DNA from: Metopolophium dirhodum
Lineage: Eukaryota > Arthropoda > Insecta > Hemiptera > Aphididae
DNA length: 64,000 bases
NCBI RefSeq assembly: GCF_019925205.1
Contig: NC_083564.1
Coordinates: forward strand, 13,488,134 to 13,552,133
Direction of reading: 5' to 3'
A program made the translations under genes and the position numbers. Shown piece after piece: positions 1 through 10,600 of this stretch (the stretch's first letter is position 1; every line of letters begins with the position of its first letter). Below the pieces are notes generated by a model. That model had not been told where the DNA came from and made no database searches. It worked only from the letters and a program-made list of their open reading frames with translations.

Positions 1-3000
1 ACCTAAACTACCCTTAATTAATTAATTTCTTATTCTATCCTCTTTTGTATCTTAACACCTAACTTATTATTCTCATATCTGCTACCCTCACTCCACTTAC
101 CTACCCTAACCTTACATTTCTTTTTTATCTTTCCCTTTCATACACCAAACATTCTGAAATCCTGTTGACCCATTTCCTTATCTTCGCCATATTACACACT
201 ACCTAATTCCTATTCACTCAGTCTCTAGTTACCTACAAGTAATCGTACTTGATTATCGGTGAAAATATTTAAATATCATTGAGCGAATTCCCTACTCGAA
301 AGAATTACTTAAAAAAATATCATACCTCCCAATTTTCTAATTTTTAACACGACTTTATTGATAGCCGGAATAGTATTATACCAGTATAATTACAATACAA
401 ATATTGAAAATTTTCGGGCAATACATCCTTTGATCAATTAACAATAATAAAAAAAAGCTACTGAGAAATAAGAATCAATCGATTCTAAAACAGAAACTTA
501 ATCTAGGTACAAATAATATCATAATATCAAATAGTGAAATGTGAAAATTTGAAGAAAATTTCCTATAGGTATATCCCGTAAAACCCCCAAAATAAAACGT
601 ACGTTTGAGGTGTTCTCTTAAAACCTAACCTTTATTTAATTGTATTTAATATTTTTGTAATAAGTTTTTTATAAATTGACTTTATTCCATATAAATGTTC
701 TAATTTCATTTTTCAATTCGTTGATAATATATGAAACGAATTCTTTGCTTGGAAAGCAATGTTTTAGAAAATTCAGAAAATGCAGTTTATATTTAAATAT
801 TATAAATAATAATTACTGATGCATTGATGCGGAAGAATAAGGGGGTGGACAATCAGCCGAACCGAAATCGAACATCTTAAACACTTAATATAAACAATTT
901 TTCACACACGCTTCATAATATGAAAATAAAAAATTATTTATAATTCATATTTATACCGATTTTCTACCGAAAAATAAATTACTATAATCTCAATATTATT
1001 TATTAGTTAACGATATCTTTGCTCAGAATCGTTTTTCGTTTGTTCGTTTTGTATTTTAATAATTTATACGTGGATATATTATTATTACTAATAATTATAG
1101 TAGTTGTGTTTGTTTTATTTCATTAATTTATTTAGTACTATACCAATAAATTATATATAAATTAATAATTTTTAAAACATTGTGTTCAAAAAAATAAAAA
1201 AATTAATTAATTAGAGTTTTGTAATGTACCTACCTATATTTAAAAAATAAATAAATATAATAATAACTGTTGAACTTTTAGGGACATAATAGGTAACACA
1301 TTCGTGTATGTAGTATTACACTATTTATATAGGTATATATTTTATATACATATACGAGTATATGAGTAGGTATATTATTCATAAGTGCGTACACGTCAGG
1401 ATAGGCAGTTGACCATTCCGTGAATATACTTTTATGTGTACATGGTTATACATCCCTAATCCCTATGATATAGAATATAGATATTAGGTGAACAATAGAA
1501 GTTAAGTATGTGACCTATAACTTATAACGTTGTATTTATAAAAATGACCAGTTATTAATTAAAATTGTATCTTATGACTATTATCAGTTATAATTCATAA
1601 CATGTATTTCTATAAATTAAACCAAAATATTTATATATTTATATTAAGTACCCTGTATAGGTATGCACCTATTAATTATAATTATTCTACAAACAGGGAC
1701 TGGAAAAACGACGACGGCGTTTATATCTCGCGTATTTTATACATTTCTAGTCCGGAACTAAAATATGCGCCTACAACACTTGGATAGCACATTTTTCGTG
1801 ACATTAAATATTTGTTATAAGTCTTAAAAGTAAATTTAAGCCCCAAAAGAATATAAAAACAAACTTACTTTAATTATCGACTCCTTCGGCGGAATCCGTG
1901 ACGTGTGTGAACTGCGACGCCCATGAGGAAACGCTCCAGATTACAGAACTTAGAATATTGTAATTTATGAAAAATAAAATTGCACGAAACGCAGGAAGTT
2001 TTTTGCTCATGTTTTCTTTGCTTATTGAAATTTTAGAATTTTTAATCGACTGTGTCTTCTGCAACGACTTTGAGATTTGCCATAGATTAAATAAATAAAT
2101 GATAGATATCATACTAGGAACGTCAATATGATGAATCCACGGATATAATATAATGCAACTTTTTATATCAAAGAGTTCTGTGTTAAGGACCAATTTGTTC
2201 ATTGAAATTTGATATGACAATAAACCAAAATAGTTTATAATTTTGAATTTGAATTATAATAATATGATATAGGTATTATTTAAATTATTATTTTCGTTTA
2301 TCGATTTAATTATTGATAAGGTAGTGAATAGATATCAGAAGCACAAGAATAATTTTATAAGAGCATATTGTATTTTATGAATTATTAAATAAAAATGTGA
2401 TTACTGGATTTTAGAGTTAACATAAAGCCATAAACGTATACAGTAAATTCATCAAATACTATAATACCAACTATGTTTTTACAATGATGTGTGTTTTTTT
2501 TTAATATTCTTAATTATTTTTTCTTGTGGTGTGTGTAAATGATAAGTATTCTTAATAAAAATTCAATTTTCATATATAATATTATATTATAGGCACTCAG
2601 TATGTAATCATATGTTTATTTTTAGTTTAATTTAATTGTAGGTATTTAGTAAATAATAATAGGTATACGAAATTGTGTTTTCAAATAGCAATTTATTGTT
2701 TGTATTAATACCTACACCATAATAGGGAACTACAATTTTGTAAATGATGTACAAATGTATTTTTGGTGTTTTAAGGCTGCTGTAAGATCAATTTATGAGA
2801 ATCCTTGCATTAAATTATTAGGATTATTTGATATGAATAATTATTTTATTACATATAGGTTTATTACATATTGGTAAGTCGATCAGAAACTATATTTACA
2901 CTGAATGTTAATAGTAAAAAGCTATTAAAAAATCTATTATTTGTATTTATTTGTTAATAATAATTAAGACTAAAATATTAGCAGTAATCTTGTTCCTTTC

Positions 3001-4835
3001 GCAAAATGTTTTTTAATTATTTTTAATTTAATTCACATTTATCCCAAAGTGATCTCTGAATAATCATTCAATGATGAATATAATAGTTACATTCTCGGGG
3101 ACATTAATTGGATTATAAATTAAAATAAACTACAGTTTCCAGCTTCTACTACAACATTATTTTATATTTTATTTTATGTTTTTAATTTTTTAAACGCAGT
3201 CTGCACCTTGTGTTGGTGATTTTACACGTAATATAATAAAATTGATACTAGTGATGAGTAGGTAAGTACCTTATTGTTTAATCAAATTATTTACACGATT
3301 ATTAACTAAAAAAATATCTATGAAGTATAAACATCCGCATTTCCATTAACTATAAATTCATAATTGTATGAGCTATACATGTTACATATATTTTTCGAAA
3401 AAACTATTTAAAAAAAACAAGAATAATTCCTATTTGATGTCACACGGGTTGATCTAGCAACTGACTGCTACGACAACTGTGCAATTTATTTTAAGCATAA
3501 TACGTTTTTTAAACGTCCAGAAAAGAGTTTGTTTTAAGACTGTCTGTCTTGATAACAACTAATTTAATTTAAAGTGTATTGTTATATTATATTATAATGA
3601 AATTAATAATTATAGTAAAATATATAATTGCAAGACATTTAATACCTATATCTATAGCCATCTAGGGTATAAACTACACTAAAAAAAGGTAATAATATGA
3701 AAACAAACTTACTCGTAAACATCTACTCTTCCGGTGAAACGTAGCTAGAGTGCCGCCATCGCCGAAAAAAAACAGGTATCTTCATCCATCTTTATCTAAT
3801 CACCTCACTCCGATGAGCTGAAACTTGAAAGTATCAAAATATTTTATGAAAATAACCTGATCAAACGAAATTTGCTAGTTTGTGTTACAACTTATCCGGT
3901 TTAACGAACTGTCCGTTTATATTTGTGGCCTATTATTTTTTTGTTCACTGAAATCCAAATACATACAATATATTATATTTATAATACAATAGTATTGCTG
4001 AAATTATTAGAATTGTTAACCGTCGCCGACGAATTGACGATTGCCATAGATATCATAAAATATATTATTTACTATGATAAATCCAAAGAACTTATATATT
4101 ATTATATAAATACTCAGTAAACTTATACGGTATATTTATAAATCGTATGTTCTTTTACAGAAATCTTTGTGATCTGCAATGCACCTATTCTGGTTTTCTA
4201 TTTCAATTATAGTTCGCATGCCAAATTTAACTATACAAACTGGTCCGCACGTTTATAGACATTCTAATACATTCTACCGCCAGTGCCAATAGACAAAGTG
4301 TTTGAGAAGTTATATTTTTTTGGTACCTAATTAATTTACAATATAAATTATTATAAGTTACCTATGTAGGTACTTGTCCAAAACTCGACTACCTGCAAAT
4401 CATTGGTTTTTATGCTATAGCCTTACGAAGTTCACGATTTTCGGTGTTTTACGCACCCGTACAACGCTTAAAGTTTACCGAGCTTAAGTATTACAAATTA
4501 ATTTTTTTTTTAATCTAGGTAAATCAACGTTTTAAAATTGATGATGCAAAAATAATTCTGACACCCACCCATGGTGGTTTTACATAACAAGTCGAGGGAT
4601 GTTTTTGATTTTAATTGTTCGAGCAAGCGCAGTGTGGTACACCGGGTACATATGAAAATACCAAAAATTTCAATTAGTTATAATACATAATATAACTTAA
4701 AAATAAGACTGACCGCCAAGTTCAGACTTCCCTGTCGTTTTCAGTTAAAAACTAATGATTTTCGGCAATTATTTTTTGCAATATCGTTCTTAATTCGTTG
4801 TTACTTGTAATATATACATATGCCTATTTTAAAAA
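1..4835. other. AT-rich noncoding DNA
   Basis: No coding exon supported. The 116-codon minus-strand ORF at 1870-2220 and the 65-codon plus ORF at 3923-4120 have AT-driven composition and no recognisable motif. The stretch contains a repeat fragment at 728-775 that recurs inverted near 19846-19890, and a short fragment at 1019-1041 of the aphid-type family described at 35.1-37.9 kb. Strong donor-like GTAAGTTTG sites on the minus strand occur near 1866 and 3709 (see findings). Confidence 0.6.
728..775 (+). repeat. Dispersed repeat fragment, copy 1
   Basis: The core CTTGGAAAGCAATGTTTTAG with flanking TATATGAAA and a downstream TGCATTG...GCGGA recurs, inverted and diverged, near 19808-19890, where the minus strand reads CTTGGAAAGCACTGTTTTAG and then a TGCATTGGAATCCGCGCCC. 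Family identity unknown. Confidence 0.5.
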
Positions 4836-5470
4836 TATTATTCGTGGGTAATTGAAACGTCTAAAATATATTATCATATACAAATACGATAATAAACAAA
4901 TAATAATAATTCAACTCTGTGACAAAGCGCTGACAATCAAACACGTCACACTTGAATGCCCCAAGTTCATCAACTCTAGACAAATTCTCGGAAACCCATC
5001 AACAATGCAACAGGCACTTGGCGAAGAGAACACTAAAAACATATATAATTTTTTCAAAAACATAGGCTTAGCAAAATTAATTTAGAAAAATTACTAATAA
5101 TTAAATAATTAAATGTTTAAATGTATATAATATATCCCACAAAATCCCTATATTGTTAAATGTAATGTATCCATAGTTGTAAGACCAATATTCACTTAAT
5201 ATTTTTTTGTAATTTTCACAGGCTAATAACTTCAGGAGTTGAAGCCTTATTTAAATAAAATAAAAAAAAAAATAATTCAACTTAACCGGCTACGGTATTA
5301 ATAATTTTTAATAATATCAATATAAATATAGTATACAATATCCTAGGCTGACAAATCGTCTCCACTTAAAATCGTTTTTCGTATACTATGATATTATATC
5401 ATTGAATTCAAATTTAACACTATCCATAACAGTCACCCACTTGAAAGATGTAATTGTTAGATGTAAGATG
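4836..5470. repeat. Interspersed repeat, split by a nested LINE insertion
   Basis: Both flanks of this segment match a second copy at about 37585-37915. The left flank begins ATTATTCGTGGGTAATTGAA here and TTATTCGTGGGTACTTGAAA there. The right flank shares TAGGCTGACAAATCG / TAGACTGACATACCG, CTC(C/A)(A/G)CT(T/C)AAAATC, and the word ATATCATTGAATTCAAATTT. The inner 354 bp (4917-5270) belong to a LINE and are absent from the other copy. Immediately right of the repeat lies a short GATGTAA-type tandem run (5456-5480). Confidence 0.7.
4917..5270 (+). mobile_element. 5'-truncated non-LTR retrotransposon (LINE) 3' end, with 12-bp target-site duplication
   Basis: The segment encodes, in frame and without interruption, the extreme C-terminus of a LINE ORF2: CDKALTIKHVTLECPKFINS, then RQILGNPSTMQQALGEENTK and NIYNFFKNIGLAKLI stop. 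The H-x3-x-E-C-P pattern and the terminal NIYNFFK.IGL helix are typical of jockey/CR1-like ORF2 ends after the RNase H or endonuclease-RT core; the exact clade is not certain. A 3' UTR of about 165 bp ends in an A-rich tail (5252-5270). AATAATTCAACT occurs on both sides (4905-4916 and 5271-5282), a 12-bp duplication. The annotated-looking 77-codon ORF starts in the host repeat, so its first 21 residues are not LINE protein. Confidence 0.85.
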
Positions 5471-5483
5471 TAAGATGTATTGT

Positions 5484-5648
5484 CAGGACCGGCTCAAGGG
5501 AAAAAAGTGAACTAGGCAAATTCAAATTTTGCCGCCCTTAACAATAGAATATTATCAGTATTTTGAAAATGCCGCCCTCTTACTAATGTGCAGCTTATGT
5601 GCCACCCTAGGCTTGGGCCTATGTCGCCTACCCCTTGAGCCGGGCCTG
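5484..5648. mobile_element. hAT-type MITE, 165 bp, with perfect 8-bp target duplication
   Basis: Terminal inverted repeats: left CAGGACCGGCTCAAGGG, right (reverse complement) CAGGCCCGGCTCAAGGG, one mismatch. TGTATTGT flanks both ends (5476-5483 and 5649-5656). CAGG...CCTG termini and an 8-bp duplication are the signature of hAT elements. At 165 bp it has no transposase and needs one in trans. ORFs on both strands across it (5512-5777) are incidental. Confidence 0.9.
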
Positions 5649-5884
5649 TGTATTGTTGATTCATCAATACGATGCTGGGTGGACTTGAGGACTTCCCATG
5701 TTCAGCGACCGGCGTCGACCCGTTTTGTGGCACAGCGGAAACTTCGTACAGCTGACTGTTCGACAAAGACACTGTAATATTATTTGAAAAATATTATTTC
5801 TACTTAATCGTAATAACTGGGTATAATGAGTTTAATATTATATTATATTACAATAAATATTAAGTACCTATATTATTAGCTTCT

Positions 5885-6246
5885 AATAATTGGGACGTCA
5901 TTTTTGTAGATATTGATCCGGAAAAAATGATGCTGGCCCAGCGCTATGCCACGGTTTATGGCGTACCTATCCGATGAAATTGTTGGAGACTCTTTCAAAC
6001 TGGGCAATCTGATAAACGGTGACGTGATCGTTACTTCGCCGCCATCATAGGGTAGACCAGAATACACAAAAATGTAGGTCATCGGGCTGTCGGCTGTATG
6101 TATGATAAAGTCCTGGAAGTGGGAATTACAATAGCCCCTAAAATGCTGTTACACCTCAACCTTAATAAAAACAAAGAATGATTAAAAAATGGCAACGGAA
6201 TTGGCCTACAAATCTGAAAATAAGTTTATGGACAGATAACTTCTCA
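5885..6246 (+). pseudogene. Trimethylguanosine synthase (TGS1) methyltransferase-domain pseudogene
   Basis: The plus strand reads WDVIFVDIDPEKMMLAQRYA then TVYGVPIR, stop; after a frameshift DEIVGDSFKLGNLINGDVIV and TSPPS-stop-GRPEYT; after another shift GITIAPKMLLHLNLNKNKE, stop; and finally ATELAYKSENKFMDR. These blocks, in this order, match the SAM-dependent methyltransferase fold of TGS1, which converts m7G caps of snRNAs to trimethylguanosine: the D-I-D-P-x-K motif binds SAM, 'SPPWGGP' is the catalytic motif (here SPPS*GRP, the Trp position lost to a stop), and 'IAPK...L..N.NKE' follows in functional proteins. At least three stops or frameshifts across about 355 bp make it non-functional. 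No intron is visible within the fragment, consistent with a retrocopy, but no A-tail was seen. The minus-strand 68-codon ORF here is its antisense shadow. Confidence 0.85.
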
Positions 6247-6341
6247 ACGTAATATTATGACCGATCCAATAATAACTTCCCATTAAGTAGGTACTATATT
6301 AATATAGTCTATTAATTATTTTCTATTTATTATATTCAATG

Positions 6342-6373
6342 TGGGGGGGCTACCGTTTAAATGCCCCCCCCCC
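6342..6373. repeat. G-run / C-run hairpin
   Basis: GTGGGGGGGC, a 13-base spacer, then GCCCCCCCCCC can pair into a 7-8 bp GC stem in otherwise AT-rich DNA. It could be a decayed inverted-repeat terminus; no partner element was recognised. Confidence 0.5.
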
Positions 6374-6502
6374 ATTTTGTTTTAGGGATAGAGCTTTCAG
6401 TTTTTGTGCACAAACGATTGGACTTGGTAATTATTTTGACCAATAAAATATAATAACTAATAAGCACGATATAATTTAATCTGCAAATAACGTACCTAAC
6501 TA

Positions 6503-7244
6503 TCTTTATATATATAATTCTACTGTACGTGTGTTGTGATTGAACTCCTCCTAAACGGTTGGACCGATTTGAATGAATTTTTTTGTATGCGTTTGGGTGA
6601 CGCCCCGGATTGTTTAGATTCACAAATCATTCCCCTAGGTCCAACCAGGGGATGTGCTCAAACGGGGATTTAGAGATTTACGGTGGAAATTTTTGTTTAT
6701 AAATGGTTGCCATGGGTTTTAAAACTATTATAATAATTATTATTGGTTGCCGTGAAATCAGTATATTCATTCCATGCATTTAATTTTTTTTACGCTGTGT
6801 TTTGATATTCTATGTATCGCAATTACGTAAATATTGAGCTTATTATACTCACATATAAGTTACGTACATAAAACAATGCCTTCGTCTTCGTCTTTCTAAC
6901 GCCTTCGAGGACGAGGAGGAAATATTGGTCGACAGACTCGGCATTCACAATTAGTCCAGCCGTTTAGGAGGAGTACAGTGACATACTTGGTATAACTTTG
7001 ATACTTTAGAGTTAAATTATAAAGTTATGTACAAACAACACGGGGTCCGCGATCTACCGCAGGTAGATTGCCTACCTGATAATATAATATACTGCTGCGA
7101 ATCAGAATTTTTATTCCAGGCAACAGAAAAGTTAAGATAAATTTTGAACACCATACACCGAATATTAAATAACGAATCGAACAAAGTTTGAGTCATATAG
7201 AGTTGGTACATTTAACGGGAAACGAAGTGCACGGGATCAGCTAG
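6503..7244 (+). mobile_element. Non-autonomous Helitron-like element, about 742 bp
   Basis: The segment begins TCTTTATATATATAATTCTA directly after an A and ends ATCAGCTAG directly before a T, the A^T insertion context and TC...CTRR termini of Helitrons. Internal words such as AACGGTTGGACCGATTTGAA and the GC-richer tail AACGAAGTGCACGGGATCAG are of the kind repeated in insect Helitron-like or related elements. No target duplication and no terminal inverted repeats are seen, as expected. The expected 3' hairpin is degenerate. No Rep/helicase coding sequence is present. Confidence 0.6.
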
Positions 7245-7942
7245 TATTCTATAATATAATATCATCGGAACAGTTTTTTGTTAACGAATGTTATTTATCT
7301 GTGTGTATAATATCAGTGAGTGAATACGTCAAACACAAGGCCTTTTACTTAAAAATATAGATTTATATTATAACCTTACATTATTAATTATTACACTACA
7401 GTTTTACTTATATTTTTACACTTTTATACACCTAAAATTTTACATAGATACATTTTACTTATATTTTTTTAATACTGAAACATATTACTTAAATTTTTAC
7501 ACAGTTTTAGTGAATTTTTACATTTATACAACGAACTTCATACTATGAATGGAAATATGAAAATGAAAATAATTTTTGGAGGATAATGATATTCGCCTCT
7601 TCGTGGTATCCTCTGGGTAATGCTAAATGGTTCTCAAAAATATTATACACATATTTTTATTTGGGCCGAGTTTACACGTCAATCATTTTTGCTTGTAAAA
7701 ACCGAGCTTACAGTACACCTTATGAACTTTTTTTTTCCTTGGGCCGAGTTTACAATCGCCATCATAAACAAATTCTATTTTGTTTAAAAAAGTAAAGAAA
7801 ATCTAAATTTATTGGTAATTAATTTTGTCCAGTAAGGCAAAAAAAAAATTGTGGTTAGGGAGTTTTAGGTTGGCCTATTGGCTATAAATTGCTTATAAAT
7901 ATATATTTATGCCCATACGAAATTTGAGTCCTCGAACCGGAC

Positions 7943-8028
7943 AGGTTGGTTCTGCTAAACATAAATATGATTGTGCGTGGGCCAGAGAGAGAAATAAATG
8001 GTGCGCTAAAAATCTGACATCCTCTTAA
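7943..8028 (+). repeat. Dispersed repeat, short-GA copy
   Basis: GGTTGGTTCTGCTAAAC ... CCAGAGAGAGA ... GTGCGCTAAAAATCTGACAT then CCTCTTAA is colinear with 14288-14392, where the GA tract has grown to 14 units. Family unknown. Confidence 0.55.
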
Positions 8029-8419
8029 GTGTCATCAAGTTGAAGAAGCAGTTGATTGTTGACAATTTGACATTTAACATTAACTGTTGTAGGTATGATT
8101 GGAAGTAAAAGTAATTAACAGGGCTATGAAGTTAATGCAATAAAAAAGTGTTAAATATAAGTAACATAACCAAGCTTAGTCAAAGACTTAGCTATAAAAT
8201 GATATCACAACTTATAGAGCCGTTTTTTATACTTTTTACACGATTTTTTTACTCGAAGTTAGGCGGAGTGTTTTTGTTGGGATTATATTTATACTCAACG
8301 ACAGTCATCAATTTCCATTTAACTACGATGATTAATTACTATAATATACATTTTAAATTGCATTGCATAGTTTGGAATTTAACCTTCATTATTGGTTGGT
8401 AGATACTTAAATGCCTTGA

Positions 8420-8910
8420 TTTTTCACTGGGCACTAAGATTAGAATATTAAGATGTTATATGTTTCCTATTTTATTATATGGTGCCGAAACACGGACATT
8501 AACTGAAACATAAGAGTAAGAAAATTGAGGCATTAGAAATGTGGCTGTATCGCCGTATCCTAAATATATCATGGACTGATCGAGTAACCAACGTGTGCGT
8601 ACTACAAAGAATGCAAAATAAAAAAGAATTACTGAAGACTATAAAAACACTGAAATTATAATACCTGGGTCACATAATGAGAAATAACCATAGATATGAT
8701 TTGCTGCAACTTATACTTCAAGGAAAAATAGAAGGCAAGAGAAGTGCTGGAAGACGAAGAATATCTTGGCTAAAAAATCTCCGGGACTGGTTTAGTACAA
8801 CATCAATTGAACTATTTCGATCATCGTTAGAAAAAGAAGCAATAATCAATATGATTTCCAACTAAATAGATAGGAACTAAACTGGATAGGAAGAAGAAGA
8901 TAGGTAGTAG
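8420..8910 (+). pseudogene. Decayed LINE reverse-transcriptase C-terminal region
   Basis: The plus strand encodes TKIRILRCYMFPILLYGAET (the LxCYxxxxLLYGaEtW block found at the end of many insect RT ORFs), then after two stops and a frameshift KKIEALEMWLYRRILNISWT, DRVTNVCVLQRMQNKKELLK, TIKTLKL-stop-YLGHIMR and NNHRYDLLQLILQGKIEGKR, SAGRRRISWLKNLRDWF. 'YLGHI.R..RY.LL.LI.QGKI.GKR..GRRR.SWL.NLR.W' is the well-known tail of endonuclease-reverse-transcriptase proteins of I/R1-like elements. The copy is 5'-truncated and inactivated; the open 62-codon segment at 8677-8865 is only its best-preserved part. Confidence 0.9.
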
Positions 8911-9258
8911 ATAGTTATATATTTTAAAACATTTTCATTCAGTTAAAATAATGCAATTAATGTAAACCAATGGTTTTTTCCTCGTATATTTACATGTAGA
9001 AAGACTGTACATTATATAAAACAAATTCCAATACCATATAATATACTTATTGTATTATGTTTGAAAGTAAATTTTACTTATCCATATAATCATGGACAAT
9101 ATTCAATACTAGTAATGTAGGTACCTATTTTGCCTATACAATACGCCGGACAACACATTATGTTTGCGTGAAGTAGGTACGAAGGTACACATTATGTAAA
9201 ACGATTTATATATATATTATAATCATAGGTTAGATACGAACTATGTATAGTCATACAT

Positions 9259-9478
9259 TTTAGAGTATAATGAACAAACGATAGATCATAGAAACCCATT
9301 AGTGTGAATTACAAAAACAAAGGAAATCATAATAAACTTGCCAAACATGTTACTCGGGTTCATTGGAGTGTTGGACTCTAAAAATAGTGTGTACCGTCAC
9401 AAATTGTAGGTTTAGTCATGAAGGTACCTATCTAATTGAAATCCAAGTACGTAAAAATATGATTTTTATGTATATAGG
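9259..9478 (+). repeat. Dispersed repeat, uninterrupted copy
   Basis: The stretch from TATAATGAACAAACGATAGA through CATTAGTGTGAATTACAAAA, a GGAGTGTTGGAC, TAGTGTGTACCGTCACAAA and CTATCTAATTGAAATC to AATATGATTTTTATGT is colinear with the split copy at 15121-16355. No coding content. Confidence 0.75.
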
Positions 9479-9859
9479 TTAGGTACTAACCTACTTCACC
9501 TACTAATGTGTCGTGTATTGTAACAATTACTCGCCTAGAGATATAGGTTATTAATAATAATAAATAATTAACAACTTCAGCGAGTTTTTCAATCTTAAAA
9601 AGTGGACTGTATTAAAATGATAGACACCACACAACATATAATAATAAATATAAATAATAATTAGCATCCGTGTAATACATATGTGAGGGATGTAGGCGCC
9701 CACCTACTATATAATGTAATATTGGACCGATTGCTCGATAGTCGAGACAATAATATATAATAATAATACAAAACGCCGCGAAGGCAACATAAAAAATAAA
9801 CAAACAAAATACAAAACAATGATATGGTATCATAAACAATGATAATAAAAGCGCGTATC

Positions 9860-10600
9860 ACTGTCGTGATACCGCGTTACCAGTTGTTGCCGCCGACCAC
9901 TCGACTGTCCTTATGACCAAGCCTCCATGACGTCTGCTTGCCCGTTCTGATCCCGCGATCCACGTTGCTGGTCGATGGCTGAACCACACTAACTATGCAT
10001 GTGATACGACGTCTCCTCGCCCAGATGACACATCGTACAGACAGACCCAAATGTCCGACGCGTTCGGCGTCCGGTTGGATTGCACCCGCGCGCGATCACT
10101 ACCTACCGATTATTAATATTAAACTGCTATCTTGCCCGTTACTGTTTACGTCATTTAACAACAGCGACACACGGACAATAATTACAAAAGGGAATCCAGT
10201 CGCCCGCTCGCACTCGCGATCATATTATATTCATATGCCACCAATGGCAGATGCACTCGCGTATTGATATTCCGTAATATCAATAATATGAATATTATCG
10301 AATGGCTAAACAACGCGTAAATATATTACGTGCCACAGCAGCAATAACAAAATGGCGAGTTCGGGAACAACTCGCGTCACACGACTTCGACGACTGCGGT
10401 GGGCACGGAACGACGACTAACTTAATTATTGCTACAAAGTCCGTGTACCGCGGCGGTAGGCCTCTGTTGGCGGCGGCCGGACGGGATGCCGGTTTGCACT
10501 ATACGGCGGCGGGGGGTGGGGTCTTCTAGCAGATTCTACACCTTATCGGCGTAGACCCACGACAAAAATAAATATTGTCGCCGCCGGAGTCGGCACCGAA
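9860..10600. promoter_or_regulatory. GC-rich, CpG-containing island; possible promoter or 5' UTR region of an unidentified transcript
   Basis: Base composition shifts sharply from AT-rich to GC-rich with many CpG (for example GCCGCCGACCACTCG, TCCGACGCGTTCGGCGTCCG, GGCGGCGGCCGGACGGG). Two short plus-strand ORFs (9995-10267, 10302-10529) have no recognisable motif and the composition alone explains their length. Similar islands lie at 17.4-18.1, 42.4-43.2, 44.8-45.1 and 54.8-55.4 kb. Promoter role is inference. Confidence 0.3.

Noticed and set aside
1870..2220. 116-codon minus-strand ORF as a gene
   Set aside because: No motif, AT-driven composition and no supporting neighbours; it may contain a donor-like site but cannot be called coding.
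5876..6082. 68-codon minus-strand ORF
   Set aside because: Antisense to the TGS1 pseudogene; the recognisable protein is on the plus strand.
9995..10529. Two plus-strand ORFs in the GC-rich island as genes
   Set aside because: No motif or splice-consistent partner; length is explained by low stop-codon frequency in GC-rich DNA.
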